A stretch of 64,000 nucleotides of DNA. It comes from RBG-16-66-20 sp035499575. GTDB lineage: Bacteria > Pseudomonadota > Gammaproteobacteria > Burkholderiales > SG8-39. How positions within the stretch are numbered: position 1 is the stretch's first letter; every line of letters starts with the position of its first letter. Position numbers and translations under genes: made by a program. The notes under the pieces were generated by a model. The model had not been told where the DNA came from. It did not search any database and saw only the letters and a list, made by a program, of their open reading frames with translations. The stretch covers positions 1 to 64,000 of the forward strand of contig DATJYN010000018.1 of the NCBI GenBank assembly GCA_035499575.1, written 5' to 3'. Positions 52,972 through 60,792 of this stretch are shown one piece after another.

Positions 52972-53872
52972 TCAGCAGTGCCGCGAACAGGGCGGCGAGG
53001 TAGAAAATGGAATAGCGGAAACAGCGCCGCGCAAGCCGGTCGCTGTAGGCAGCGACGATCAGGATCGCGAATCCGACGTAGACCAGGCCGAGCGCGACCG
53101 CGGCGGCAAGGTACAGCCAGCCGCTCATGCGCACCGCGAACGGCAGCAGCGAAACGCCGAACAGGATCAGCGTGTAGAGCAGCACCTGCAGGCGCGTGTA
53201 GTCCTTGCCGTGCGTCACCGGCAGCATCGGCACGCCGGCCTTCGCGTAGTCTTCGGTTCGGTAGAGCGCCAGCGACCAGAAGTGCGGCGGCGTCCAGGCG
53301 AAGATGATCAGGAACAGCAGCAGGGCCTCGGTGCTCACGTCGCCGGTCACCGCCGCCCAGCCCAGAACCGGCGGCATCGCGCCCGAAGCGCCGCCGATGA
53401 CGATGTTCTGCGGCGTGAGCGGCTTGAGGATCACCGTGTACACGACCGCATAGCCGACGAAGGTGCCGAGCGTCAGCCACATCGTGAGCGGGTTTACGAA
53501 GTGCGCCAGCAGCCACAGGCCGAAACCGCCGACCGCGCCGGCAAACACCACCGTCTCCAGCGAGGTCAGGTCGCCGCGCGGCAGCGGGCGCCAGTCGGTG
53601 CGCCGCATGCGGGCGTCGATCTTCTGCTCTACCAGGCAGTTGACCGCGGCGGCGGCGCCAGCCACCAGAGCGATGCCGGCCGTCGCCGCGAAAAGGACTT
53701 GCAGCGGCACCATCCCCGGCGTAGAGAGCAGCATGCCGATCACTGCGGTGAAGACGATCAATGACACCACGCGCGGCTTGGTGAGCGCGAGCAGGGAACG
53801 CGCGCGGCCGGTCAGCGTGCGCGCGGGGGATTCGCCAAGAAAATCAGTGGACAAGGTGAAAAATTTTATCAC
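52949..53872 (-). CDS. ctaB: Protohaem IX farnesyltransferase (haem O synthase) CtaB
   Basis: A UbiA-family prenyltransferase of 307 residues with about nine transmembrane helices that adds a farnesyl group to haem B. The Asp-rich motif is VNCLVEQKIDARMRRTDWRP, and TKPRVVSLIVF starts the first helix. The start is a GTG at 53872. A haem A synthase gene (ctaA) often lies upstream of ctaB in this cluster type but is missing here. Confidence 0.95.
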   Translation of the reverse strand: MIKFFTLSTDFLGESPARTLTGRARSLLALTKPRVVSLIVFTAVIGMLLSTPGMVPLQVLFAATAGIALVAGAAAAVNCLVEQKIDARMRRTDWRPLPRGDLTSLETVVFAGAVGGFGLWLLAHFVNPLTMWLTLGTFVGYAVVYTVILKPLTPQNIVIGGASGAMPPVLGWAAVTGDVSTEALLLFLIIFAWTPPHFWSLALYRTEDYAKAGVPMLPVTHGKDYTRLQVLLYTLILFGVSLLPFAVRMSGWLYLAAAVALGLVYVGFAILIVAAYSDRLARRCFRYSIFYLAALFAALLIDHYLAP

Positions 53873-53897
53873 GCCGGATCTCGCGACCGGCGCGCCG

Positions 53898-54446
53898 CTA
53901 GCCGAAGCTTGAAGCCCTCAGCAAGCGCTGCAGGTCCTTGATCAACCGCGACGGATCCGGCTCGCGCGGAAAGCGCATCATCAGGTTGCCCAGCGGATCC
54001 ACCAGGTAGATGTGGTCGGTGATGGCCGTGTCGGCGGGAAAATCGGCGCCCGCGGGCGCGGGCGCGAGCACGGTGCCCTCGATCGCGCCGAGCAGTTTCG
54101 CGCCCGGCCGCACGCCGTCAGTCACGTACCAAAGGCGCGCCATGCGCTCCATCTCCTTGCCCTGCGCCCTGCGCACCTGGCGCATGATGTAGAGCTTGCG
54201 CTCGCACCATGCGTTGCAGGCGCCGCCGTCGAACTGCACCAACACCCATTTGCCCTGCAGCCCGTTCGACGGCGGCAAGGTCACCTGCCGCGGCGCGATC
54301 AGCGTGCCATAGTTGCCGGTAGTGCCCGGCGCTAGATTGAAGCCCCAGACCAGCCAGCTCGCCGCCACCGGCAATGCGAAGAAGAGCGCGCACAGCGCAA
54401 GCTGGACGCGCCCCCGCTTGACCGGGTCAGCCGGCAGCAGCGTCAT
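53898..54446 (-). CDS. Membrane-anchored SCO-like protein of the oxidase cluster
   Basis: A 182-residue protein with one N-terminal transmembrane helix (about residues 14-35) and a periplasmic domain of uncertain family. FDGGACNAWCERKL has a CxxxC (Cys77, Cys81) with the same spacing as SCO proteins, and TDHIYLVDPLGNLMMRF matches the SCO segment around the third copper ligand, giving His145. It overlaps the SURF1 gene by 20 bases. Proteins of this kind occupy the same slot in related oxidase clusters without a defined function; copper binding is inferred. Confidence 0.72.
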   Translation of the reverse strand: MTLLPADPVKRGRVQLALCALFFALPVAASWLVWGFNLAPGTTGNYGTLIAPRQVTLPPSNGLQGKWVLVQFDGGACNAWCERKLYIMRQVRRAQGKEMERMARLWYVTDGVRPGAKLLGAIEGTVLAPAPAGADFPADTAITDHIYLVDPLGNLMMRFPREPDPSRLIKDLQRLLRASSFG

Positions 54447-55065
54447 GGCGCCGGATGTTCAATGCGACCAGCAGGACCACCGAGAGCGCGGAGAGCGAGT
54501 ACCACTGCAGCGCGTAGCTCTCGTGCATCGCCACGCCGCCGTCAACGCGCGGCCAGTCGCGTGTCAAACCGTCATCCAGTGCCGAGTGCTGCTCGAGCAC
54601 CCATGGCTCCAGAGCAAGTCCGGACCATGCGGCAAATTCGTCCAGGGTCACGTTGCTCCGCACTTGGCCCCGGGGGAGAGCGCCCGGCGGCTCGTAGGCG
54701 CGCGGCAGGCGTTCCTGCCGTAGTCCCTGCACGCTGACCTCTCCTGGCGGCGTCACGACCTGGGGCTCACCCGATCCGGCCGCAATCCAGCCTCGATTGA
54801 CCAATACACAATGCCCGTCGGTGAGCCGCAACGGCTGCACCACGTAGTAGCCGAACTGGCCATGGTACGGACGATTGCTCAGGAAGATCGTGCGCTCGGA
54901 TAGAAACTGGCCGCGCAGGCTTTCGGGCTTCATCGCTGCGGCGAGCGCGCGCTTTTCTTCGGCCCTGCCGGATTGCCAGTTGCCAAGTGCGATGCCCGCC
55001 GCGCAGCCCGCCGCGGCGAGCGCGACGGCCCACCAGGGAGGACGGAATCGCAGGGAGCCCGGCAT
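54427..55065 (-). CDS. SURF1-family oxidase assembly factor
   Basis: A 212-residue inner-membrane protein with a transmembrane helix at each end and a central beta-rich domain, containing GNWQSGRAEEKRAL, YHGQFGYYVVQPL, VLVNRGWIAAG and a C-terminal YALQWYSLSALSVVLLVAL. SURF1 proteins help insert haem a into subunit I of cytochrome oxidase. It lies between coxC and the SCO-like gene. Its presence alongside the apparent absence of ctaA is notable. Confidence 0.9.
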   Translation of the reverse strand: MPGSLRFRPPWWAVALAAAGCAAGIALGNWQSGRAEEKRALAAAMKPESLRGQFLSERTIFLSNRPYHGQFGYYVVQPLRLTDGHCVLVNRGWIAAGSGEPQVVTPPGEVSVQGLRQERLPRAYEPPGALPRGQVRSNVTLDEFAAWSGLALEPWVLEQHSALDDGLTRDWPRVDGGVAMHESYALQWYSLSALSVVLLVALNIRRHDAAAG

Positions 55066-55091
55066 CAGGCGCTCACGCTACACTGGTCGCC

Positions 55092-55292
55092 GTGACGCGC
55101 TACCTGGTGATCTTTGTGCTGCTGATGATCGTGGCGAGCCTCGGCTCGGCGATCTTCTTCATGATGCACGACCGCGGCGGTTCAAAGCGCATGGTGAAGG
55201 CGCTGGCGATCCGGGTCGGCCTCTCGGTCGGGCTATTCGTGTTCCTGATGGCGGGCTACTACTTCGGGCTGTTCCCGGACCGGCACTTATAG
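55092..55292 (+). CDS. Small twin-transmembrane protein (DUF2909-like)
   Basis: A 66-residue protein from a GTG start, made of two hydrophobic helices (YLVIFVLLMIVASLGSAIFFM and LSVGLFVFLMAGYYFGLF) joined by a short charged loop (HDRGGSKRM). It resembles the DUF2909 small membrane proteins that accompany cytochrome oxidase clusters. It is on the opposite strand to all other genes in this cluster; its last six bases overlap the 3' end of the subunit III gene. Function unknown. Confidence 0.75.
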   Translation: MTRYLVIFVLLMIVASLGSAIFFMMHDRGGSKRMVKALAIRVGLSVGLFVFLMAGYYFGLFPDRHL

Positions 55293-56168
55293 CCAGTAGA
55301 CAAAGACGAACAGGCCAAGCCAGACCACGTCGACGAAGTGCCAGTACCAGGCCACGCCCTCGAACGCGAAATGGTGCTCGGGCTTGAAATGGCCCGACAG
55401 GCAGCGGAACCAGATCACCGTCAGCATGATCGCGCCGCAGGTCACGTGGAAGCCGTGGAAACCGGTCAGCATGAAGAAGGTGGTGCCGTAGCTGCCCGTG
55501 GTGAGCTTCAGGTTCAGTTCCGAATAGGCATGCGAGTATTCGAAAGCCTGCAGGCCGAGGAAGCACACGCCCAGCAGGATCGTGAAAAACAGGAACGCGT
55601 TTAGCATCCCGCGCTTGCCTTCCTTGAGCGCCCAGTGCGCGATCGTCACGGTGACCCCGGAGGACAGCAGCAGCGCCGTGTTGATCGCCGGAACGCCCCA
55701 GGCCGCCATCGGCGAGAACTTCTCGGCGAAGCCGGGCCCCGCCGAGGGCCAGTGGCCGGTGAAGCCCGGCCACAGGTAGGTGTTGCTGTCCAGGCTTGCC
55801 AAGTCGGGCACCGACATCACGCGCGCCCAGAACAGGGCGCCGAAGAAGCCGGCGAAGAACATCACCTCCGAAAAGATGAACCAGCTCATGCCCCAGCGGA
55901 ACGACAGGTCTTCCCAGCCGCCGTACTTGCCGCCCTCGGATTCGCGGATCACGTCGCCGAACCAGCGGAACATCATGTAGAGCAGGATCATCAGGCCGAG
56001 CGCCAGGCCGATCAAGCCGGCGCCAAAGCCGTTCATCAGGGAGATGCCGCCGATGATCATGCAGAACAGCGCCGTCGAGCCCATGATCGGCCAGGGCATC
56101 GGCTGCGGGACGAAGTAGTGCGCCTGCCGTGCGGCGGTGATCGTAGAGGTAGATGCGCCTTGTTCCAT
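55287..56168 (-). CDS. ctaE: Cytochrome c oxidase subunit III
   Basis: A 293-residue subunit with seven hydrophobic segments. FVPQPMPWPIMGS near the N terminus, FFAGFFGALFWARVM, GFHGFHVTCGAIML and the C-terminal AWYWHFVDVVWLGLFVFVYWL are standard. It lies downstream of ctaG and the DUF2970 gene and converges with the small twin-helix gene. Confidence 0.96.
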   Translation of the reverse strand: MEQGASTSTITAARQAHYFVPQPMPWPIMGSTALFCMIIGGISLMNGFGAGLIGLALGLMILLYMMFRWFGDVIRESEGGKYGGWEDLSFRWGMSWFIFSEVMFFAGFFGALFWARVMSVPDLASLDSNTYLWPGFTGHWPSAGPGFAEKFSPMAAWGVPAINTALLLSSGVTVTIAHWALKEGKRGMLNAFLFFTILLGVCFLGLQAFEYSHAYSELNLKLTTGSYGTTFFMLTGFHGFHVTCGAIMLTVIWFRCLSGHFKPEHHFAFEGVAWYWHFVDVVWLGLFVFVYWL

Positions 56169-56182
56169 TTTTTCTCCCTGGC

Positions 56183-56407
56183 CTAGCTGAGCACGATCTT
56201 CACGATCGTCAGCAGCGTGAATATGAACAGCACGACGAAAATCACCGCCGCGATGACGAGGTGCAGCGGATTGAGCGGCGCGCGCTCGTGATCCGCCTGG
56301 CGGCGCACGCCGATGGCGCCCGCGAACACCGTCTTCACGGTGTCCGCAAACGACGGCCTGCGGACGTCGTCCTTCGCCATCGACGGCTTCTGCAAGGTCT
56401 CCTCCAT
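56183..56407 (-). CDS. DUF2970-family small membrane protein
   Basis: A 74-residue protein with one C-terminal transmembrane helix (VIAAVIFVVLFIFTLLTIV) and a conserved segment FADTVKTVFAGAIGVRR. This family is found only beside cytochrome oxidase genes in beta- and related proteobacteria and is presumed to aid assembly. The ATG at 56407 overlaps the ctaG stop as ATGA; the upstream open frame is a shadow. Confidence 0.85.
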   Translation of the reverse strand: MEETLQKPSMAKDDVRRPSFADTVKTVFAGAIGVRRQADHERAPLNPLHLVIAAVIFVVLFIFTLLTIVKIVLS

Positions 56408-56937
56408 CAGCTTCTGTGCGCCACTTCGAAGAAGGTGTAAGACAGCGTGAAGGTATTGATGTCGGCCGGTATCGAACCGTCGACGATGAAGGTCACCGGC
56501 ATGCGGCGCGTTTCGCCCGCGGCGAGCGTCTGCTGGGTGAAGCAGAAACAATCGAGCTTGCGCACGTAGCGCCCGGCCAGCGCCGGGCCGTAGCTGACGA
56601 CCGCCTGGCCGGTCACCGGCGCGCTGCGCACGTTCGCGACCTCGTATTCGACGTGCACGATCTCGCCCGGATGCACCTCGAGGTGCCGGACGAGCGGCTG
56701 GAAACGCCAGGGAATGTCGTGTGAATTCGCGTCCAGCTCGATGGTCACCTTGCGAGTGAGGTCGACCTGCGTGTTTGCCGGCGCCTCGTCGCGGTCGACC
56801 AGGGAATCGACGCCGAGCGCGCGGCAGATGTGGTTGTAGAACGGAACCAGCGCGAAGCCGAAGCCGAACATCGCCACCGCGACGATCGAGAGCTTCGTCA
56901 GCATGCGGCGGTTGTCGAGGGCGTGCGTGTCGTTCAC
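56407..56937 (-). CDS. ctaG: Cytochrome c oxidase assembly protein CtaG (Cox11)
   Basis: Delivers copper to the CuB centre of subunit I. The 176-residue protein has one N-terminal transmembrane helix (about 14-30) and a periplasmic domain with the copper-binding LDCFCFTQQTL (Cys-x-Cys). DINTFTLSYTFF ends the domain. The GTG start overlaps the stop of a 31-residue upstream gene, and the stop overlaps the DUF2970 gene start. Confidence 0.95.
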   Translation of the reverse strand: MNDTHALDNRRMLTKLSIVAVAMFGFGFALVPFYNHICRALGVDSLVDRDEAPANTQVDLTRKVTIELDANSHDIPWRFQPLVRHLEVHPGEIVHVEYEVANVRSAPVTGQAVVSYGPALAGRYVRKLDCFCFTQQTLAAGETRRMPVTFIVDGSIPADINTFTLSYTFFEVAHRS

Positions 56938-57029
56938 GGCTTAATGAACCAATACTTGGCGATGATCAGGGCAAACGTCGTCAGGGCGACCGCCCCCAGC
57001 AGCAGCGCAGTTTTCAGGTTGCGGCTCAC
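56934..57029 (-). CDS. 31-residue oxidase cluster membrane peptide
   Basis: Between ctaD and ctaG a GTG-started frame encodes 31 residues: a short basic start (MSRNLKTA), one hydrophobic helix (LLLGAVALTTFALIIA) and KYWFIKP. Its TGA overlaps the ctaG GTG start, so the two are probably translationally coupled. Position and form match the very small oxidase assembly peptides annotated at this place in other betaproteobacteria. It is small enough to be missed by standard gene finders. Confidence 0.7.
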   Translation of the reverse strand: MSRNLKTALLLGAVALTTFALIIAKYWFIKP

Positions 57030-57047
57030 GCGGGCCTGTACGCGCCT

Positions 57048-58655
57048 CTATTTCAACACCGGCGGCGTTTCGAACGAATGGTACGGTGCCGGCGTCGGCA
57101 GGTGCGTCCATTCGAGCGAATCGGCGCCCTCCCAGGGCTTGTCGGGCGCCTTCTCGCCGCTGCGGATGCACTTCAGGACCACGTACAGGAACAGCAACTG
57201 CGACAGGCCGAAGCCGAAGGCGCCGATCGAGCTGATCTTGTTCCAGGTCTCGAAAATCAGCGGGTAGTCCGGGACGCGCCGCGGCATGCCAGCCAGGCCG
57301 AGGAAGTGCTGCACGAAGAAGATCATGTTGAAGAAGATCATCGTCAGCCAGAAGTGCCACTTGCCGAGCGTCTCGTCGTACATCCTGCCCGTCCACTTCG
57401 GCAGCCAGAAATACACCCCGGCAAAGGCCGAGAACAGCGCGCCCGCCACCATCACGTAATGGAAATGCGCGACCACGTAGTAGGTGTCGTGCAGCTGGAT
57501 GTCGATCGGCACCAGCGACAGCACCAACCCCGTGAAGCCGCCCATGGTGAACAGGAACAGGAAGCCGATCGCGAACAGCATCGGCGTCTCGAACGAAAGC
57601 GACCCCTTCCACATGGTCGCCACCCAGTTGAACACCTTCACCCCGGTCGGCACCGCAATCAGCGTGGTCGCGTACATGAAGAACAGCTGCCCCTGCACCG
57701 GCATGCCCACCGTGTACATGTGGTGCGCCCAGACGATGAACGAGAGGATGGCGATGGCCGAGGTTGCATAGACCATCGAGGCGTAGCCGAACAGCGGCTT
57801 CCTCGAGAACGCGGGGATCACTTGCGAGACCACGCCGAAGGCGGGCAGCGCGATGATGTAGACCTCCGGGTGGCCGAAGAACCAGAAGATGTGCTGGTAG
57901 AGCACCGGGTCGCCGCCGCCGGCGGCGTTGAAGAACGAGGTGCCGAAATGGCGGTCGGTAAGCGACATGGTGACCGCGCCCGCCAGCACCGGCATCGCCG
58001 CCACCAGCAGGTAGGCGGTGATCAGCCAGGTCCAGACGAACAGCGGCATGCGCATCAGCGTCATGCCCGGTGCGCGCATGTTCAGGATCGTGGTGATGAT
58101 GTTGATCGAGCCGAGGATCGAGCTCATCCCCAGCAGGTGCACCGCGAAGATGGTGAAGTCCATGCCGATGCCCATCTGCACCGTGAGCGGGGCATACATC
58201 GTCCAGCCCACGCCCGGCGCGCCGCCCGGCATGAAGAAGGAGGAGATCAGCAACGTAGCGGCGAACGGCAGCAGCCAGAACGACCAGTTGTTCAGGCGCG
58301 CGAAGGCCATGTCGGGCGCGCCGATCATCATCGGGATCTGCCAGTTCGCGAAGCCGACGAAAGCCGGCATGATCGCGCCGAACACCATGATCAGGCCGTG
58401 CATGGTGACGAACTGGTTGAAAAGGTCCGGGTTGAAGAACTGGATGCCCGGCTGGAACAACTCCAGGCGGATGGCCATCGCCATCGAGCCGCCGGTCATG
58501 AACATGATGAAGCTGAACCACAGGTAGAGCGTGCCGATGTCCTTGTGGTTGGTGGTGGTGATCCAGCGCATGATGCCGCTGTAACCGCCGTGATGATCGT
58601 GGTGGTCGTGCCCGTGGTCGTGGGCGTTGCCGTGGCTGTCGACGACTGCACTCAT
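57048..58655 (-). CDS. ctaD: Cytochrome c oxidase subunit I with His-rich N terminus
   Basis: The 535-residue catalytic subunit, with twelve transmembrane helices carrying haem a, haem a3 and CuB. Ligands and channel residues visible include His86 (TMHGLIMVF), GHPEVY at 261-266 with CuB ligand His262, Glu264 and the Tyr266 crosslink, the His311-His312 pair, and HFHYVMV for the two haems. This is the A1 (Glu/Tyr) pattern. Residues 8-22 contain eight His, an unusual cytoplasmic extension. Confidence 0.96.
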   Translation of the reverse strand: MSAVVDSHGNAHDHGHDHHDHHGGYSGIMRWITTTNHKDIGTLYLWFSFIMFMTGGSMAMAIRLELFQPGIQFFNPDLFNQFVTMHGLIMVFGAIMPAFVGFANWQIPMMIGAPDMAFARLNNWSFWLLPFAATLLISSFFMPGGAPGVGWTMYAPLTVQMGIGMDFTIFAVHLLGMSSILGSINIITTILNMRAPGMTLMRMPLFVWTWLITAYLLVAAMPVLAGAVTMSLTDRHFGTSFFNAAGGGDPVLYQHIFWFFGHPEVYIIALPAFGVVSQVIPAFSRKPLFGYASMVYATSAIAILSFIVWAHHMYTVGMPVQGQLFFMYATTLIAVPTGVKVFNWVATMWKGSLSFETPMLFAIGFLFLFTMGGFTGLVLSLVPIDIQLHDTYYVVAHFHYVMVAGALFSAFAGVYFWLPKWTGRMYDETLGKWHFWLTMIFFNMIFFVQHFLGLAGMPRRVPDYPLIFETWNKISSIGAFGFGLSQLLFLYVVLKCIRSGEKAPDKPWEGADSLEWTHLPTPAPYHSFETPPVLK

Positions 58656-58666
58656 GGGCTTTCTCC

Positions 58667-59815
58667 TTACTTCCTGAGGGCCTTGACCTCGCTAGGCTGG
58701 ATCGCCTCGCCGGTCTTGTTGCCCCAGTTGTTGCGCGTGAAGGTGATCACCGCGGCGAGCTCGACGTCGTTCAGCTGCTGGCCGAACGCCACCATCGCGG
58801 TCTTCGGCCGGCCGAACAGCTCGGTCTTGATCTGCTCCTCCTTGGGCCCGAGCACCGTCTTCGAACCGTCCAGCGGCGGGAACGCGGGCGGCGTGCCCTT
58901 GCCGTTCGCCTGGTGGCAGGCGACGCAATTCTTGCTGTAGACCTGCTCGCCGCGCTTCTTCAGTTCGTCCAGCGTGTACTGCTTGTTGGGATCGTCGGCG
59001 TTGGCCGCCATCAGCTTCATCTTGTCGCCGACCCATTTCGTGTACTCGTCCTGGCTCACCACCGTCACCACGATCGGCATGAAGCCGTGCTCCTTGCCGC
59101 AGAGCTCGACGCACTGGCTGCGGAAGGTGCCGGTGGTCTCGGCGCGGAACCAGAGGTCGCGGATGAAGCCGGGAATCGCGTCCTGCTTGGCGCCGAAGGC
59201 CGGCACCCACCAGGAATGGATCACGTCGGCGGCGGTGGTCAGCATGCGGATCTTCTTGCCGACCGGGACGATGAGTTCGTTGTCGACCTCGAGCAGGTAA
59301 TGCTCGCCCTTGGGCGCCCTGTTCTCGATCTGCTCGCGGGGGGTGGAGAGCGTCGAAACGAAGCTGATGCCCTCGCCTTCGCCCTTCACGTAGTCGTAGC
59401 CCCACTTCCACTGGTAGCCGGTCACCTTGATGGTGATGTCCGGGTTGGAGGTGTCCTTCTGCGCGATCACGGTGCGCGTGGTCGGCCAGGCGATGCCGAC
59501 CAGGATGATCGCCGGGATCACGGTCCAGAGAATCTCGACGGTGGTGTTCTCGTGGAACTGCGCCGCCTTGTGGCCCTTCGACTTGCGGTGCGCGTAGATC
59601 GAGTAGAACATGAACGAAAACACGCCGATGAAGATCACCGTGCACAGGAGCATCACGTATTCGTGCAGGTCGTGGATGTCGGCGGCGAGCTTGCTGCCCG
59701 CGGGACGCAGGTTCCACTCCAGCGCCAGCGCCATCCCCGAATACGCGATGCCGCTGACTGCGGCGAATGCGGCGAGCGCCCAAGTTGCGATGCCGCGTGC
59801 CGGCTTGCGTGCCAT
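58667..59815 (-). CDS. ctaC: Cytochrome c oxidase subunit II with fused cytochrome c
   Basis: Subunit II receives electrons from cytochrome c at the CuA centre. From the ATG at 59815 it has 382 residues: a signal peptide (about 1-31), two transmembrane helices, a CuA domain with His200, Cys235, Cys239, His243 and Met246 (SQCVELCGKEHGFM), and a C-terminal cytochrome c domain with CVACH (297-301). Three consecutive ATG codons (59821, 59818, 59815) follow AAAGGAA; the third has the best spacing. The fused haem c is the caa3-like form. Confidence 0.95.
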   Translation of the reverse strand: MARKPARGIATWALAAFAAVSGIAYSGMALALEWNLRPAGSKLAADIHDLHEYVMLLCTVIFIGVFSFMFYSIYAHRKSKGHKAAQFHENTTVEILWTVIPAIILVGIAWPTTRTVIAQKDTSNPDITIKVTGYQWKWGYDYVKGEGEGISFVSTLSTPREQIENRAPKGEHYLLEVDNELIVPVGKKIRMLTTAADVIHSWWVPAFGAKQDAIPGFIRDLWFRAETTGTFRSQCVELCGKEHGFMPIVVTVVSQDEYTKWVGDKMKLMAANADDPNKQYTLDELKKRGEQVYSKNCVACHQANGKGTPPAFPPLDGSKTVLGPKEEQIKTELFGRPKTAMVAFGQQLNDVELAAVITFTRNNWGNKTGEAIQPSEVKALRK

Positions 59816-59880
59816 CATCATTCCTTTCAGGTGCGGATTTACGTTTTTCGCTCGGCGGAAAGCGTGAAAAATGCCGCGCA

Positions 59881-59909
59881 ACATTACCATAGCCGCGCCC
59901 CCCGCTCAA
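59881..59909 (-). promoter_or_regulatory. Possible promoter of the oxidase operon
   Basis: On the minus strand TTGAGC (4 of 6 match to a -35 box) is followed after 17 bases by TAATGT (3 of 6 match to a -10 box), about 65 bases before the ctaC start, in the only gap between bioC and ctaC. The match is modest. Confidence 0.35.
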
Positions 59910-59946
59910 GCAAAAACGCGAGCAAATTCCTCGGGTTTCGCCATTT

Positions 59947-60792
59947 TCAGCGGCGCCGCTCGAACTGCACGATGCTGCGTCCGTCCTCGGTGCGATTCGC
60001 TGCGCGCCGGGCCGGCGCGCGCCAAGCGTGGCCGTACACCACCTCGAAACTGACAGGCAGCTTGCCCTCGCGCATCTGCGCGGCCAGGCCGGCGTCCAGC
60101 GCTGCACGAAATCTGCGGCCCGCGAGCCCGCGGGCCCGGTCCGCGCGCGCGCTGGTCTGGCCGCTTGCGCGCAAATCGGCGAGCAGCGCAGCGCCGTCGG
60201 CATACACCAGCGTGATGCGTTCCGCATCCATCACGGGCTCGGCAAAGCCTGCCGCCACCAGCATGTCGCCCAGGTCGTGCATGTCGACGAACGGATGTAC
60301 GCGCCCCGGGCCGGCCGCCGCGCGCAGTTCGGCGAGCGTGTCGGGGCCGAGCGTGCTGAACATCAGCAGACCGTCGACCGCCAGCACGCGGTGGAATTCG
60401 CGCAGCGCCGCGATCGGATCCGCCAGCCAATGCAGCGCCATGTTGGACCAGACCAGGTCGATGCTCGCGGAGGCGAACGGCAGGCGCGCGAAGTCGCCGC
60501 ATACGGCCTTGGGCGGGTTTCTTTCAAACAGCTTTTTTTTTCCGGCGCGCAGCATGGCCAAGGCGAAATCGAAAGCAATCACCCCGGCGGCGGGATAGCG
60601 CCTGCCGAGCGCGCGTCCCGGCGGGCCGCTGCCCGCGTCGAGCACGCGGCGCGGCACGAGCTTCACGTAGTCGAGGCGCTCCCGCATGCGCGCGCCGATT
60701 TCCGACTCGAGCCGCGAGGCGCCCGCGTAGCTAACGGCCGCGCGCTCGAAACGGCGCCGGGCGAGCCTTGCGTCTACGACGGGGTCAGGCAC
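59947..60792 (-). CDS. bioC: Malonyl-ACP O-methyltransferase BioC
   Basis: A 281-residue SAM-dependent methyltransferase that masks malonyl-ACP as its methyl ester to start pimelate synthesis for biotin. The SAM motif is VLDAGSGPPG (about 50-59), then GDFARLPFA, WSNMALHWL and the family segment GLLMFSTLGPDTLAELR. It starts inside the end of the amidase gene. No other biotin genes are in the window. Confidence 0.9.
   Translation of the reverse strand: MPDPVVDARLARRRFERAAVSYAGASRLESEIGARMRERLDYVKLVPRRVLDAGSGPPGRALGRRYPAAGVIAFDFALAMLRAGKKKLFERNPPKAVCGDFARLPFASASIDLVWSNMALHWLADPIAALREFHRVLAVDGLLMFSTLGPDTLAELRAAAGPGRVHPFVDMHDLGDMLVAAGFAEPVMDAERITLVYADGAALLADLRASGQTSARADRARGLAGRRFRAALDAGLAAQMREGKLPVSFEVVYGHAWRAPARRAANRTEDGRSIVQFERRR

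Noticed and set aside
56775..58940. A 721-residue open frame on the plus strand, opposite the oxidase genes
   Set aside because: It is antisense to ctaD, the 31-residue gene, ctaG and ctaC, is rich in His, Arg and Asp as expected for the complement of GC-rich coding sequence, and has no recognisable domain. The minus-strand proteins are clearly conserved.
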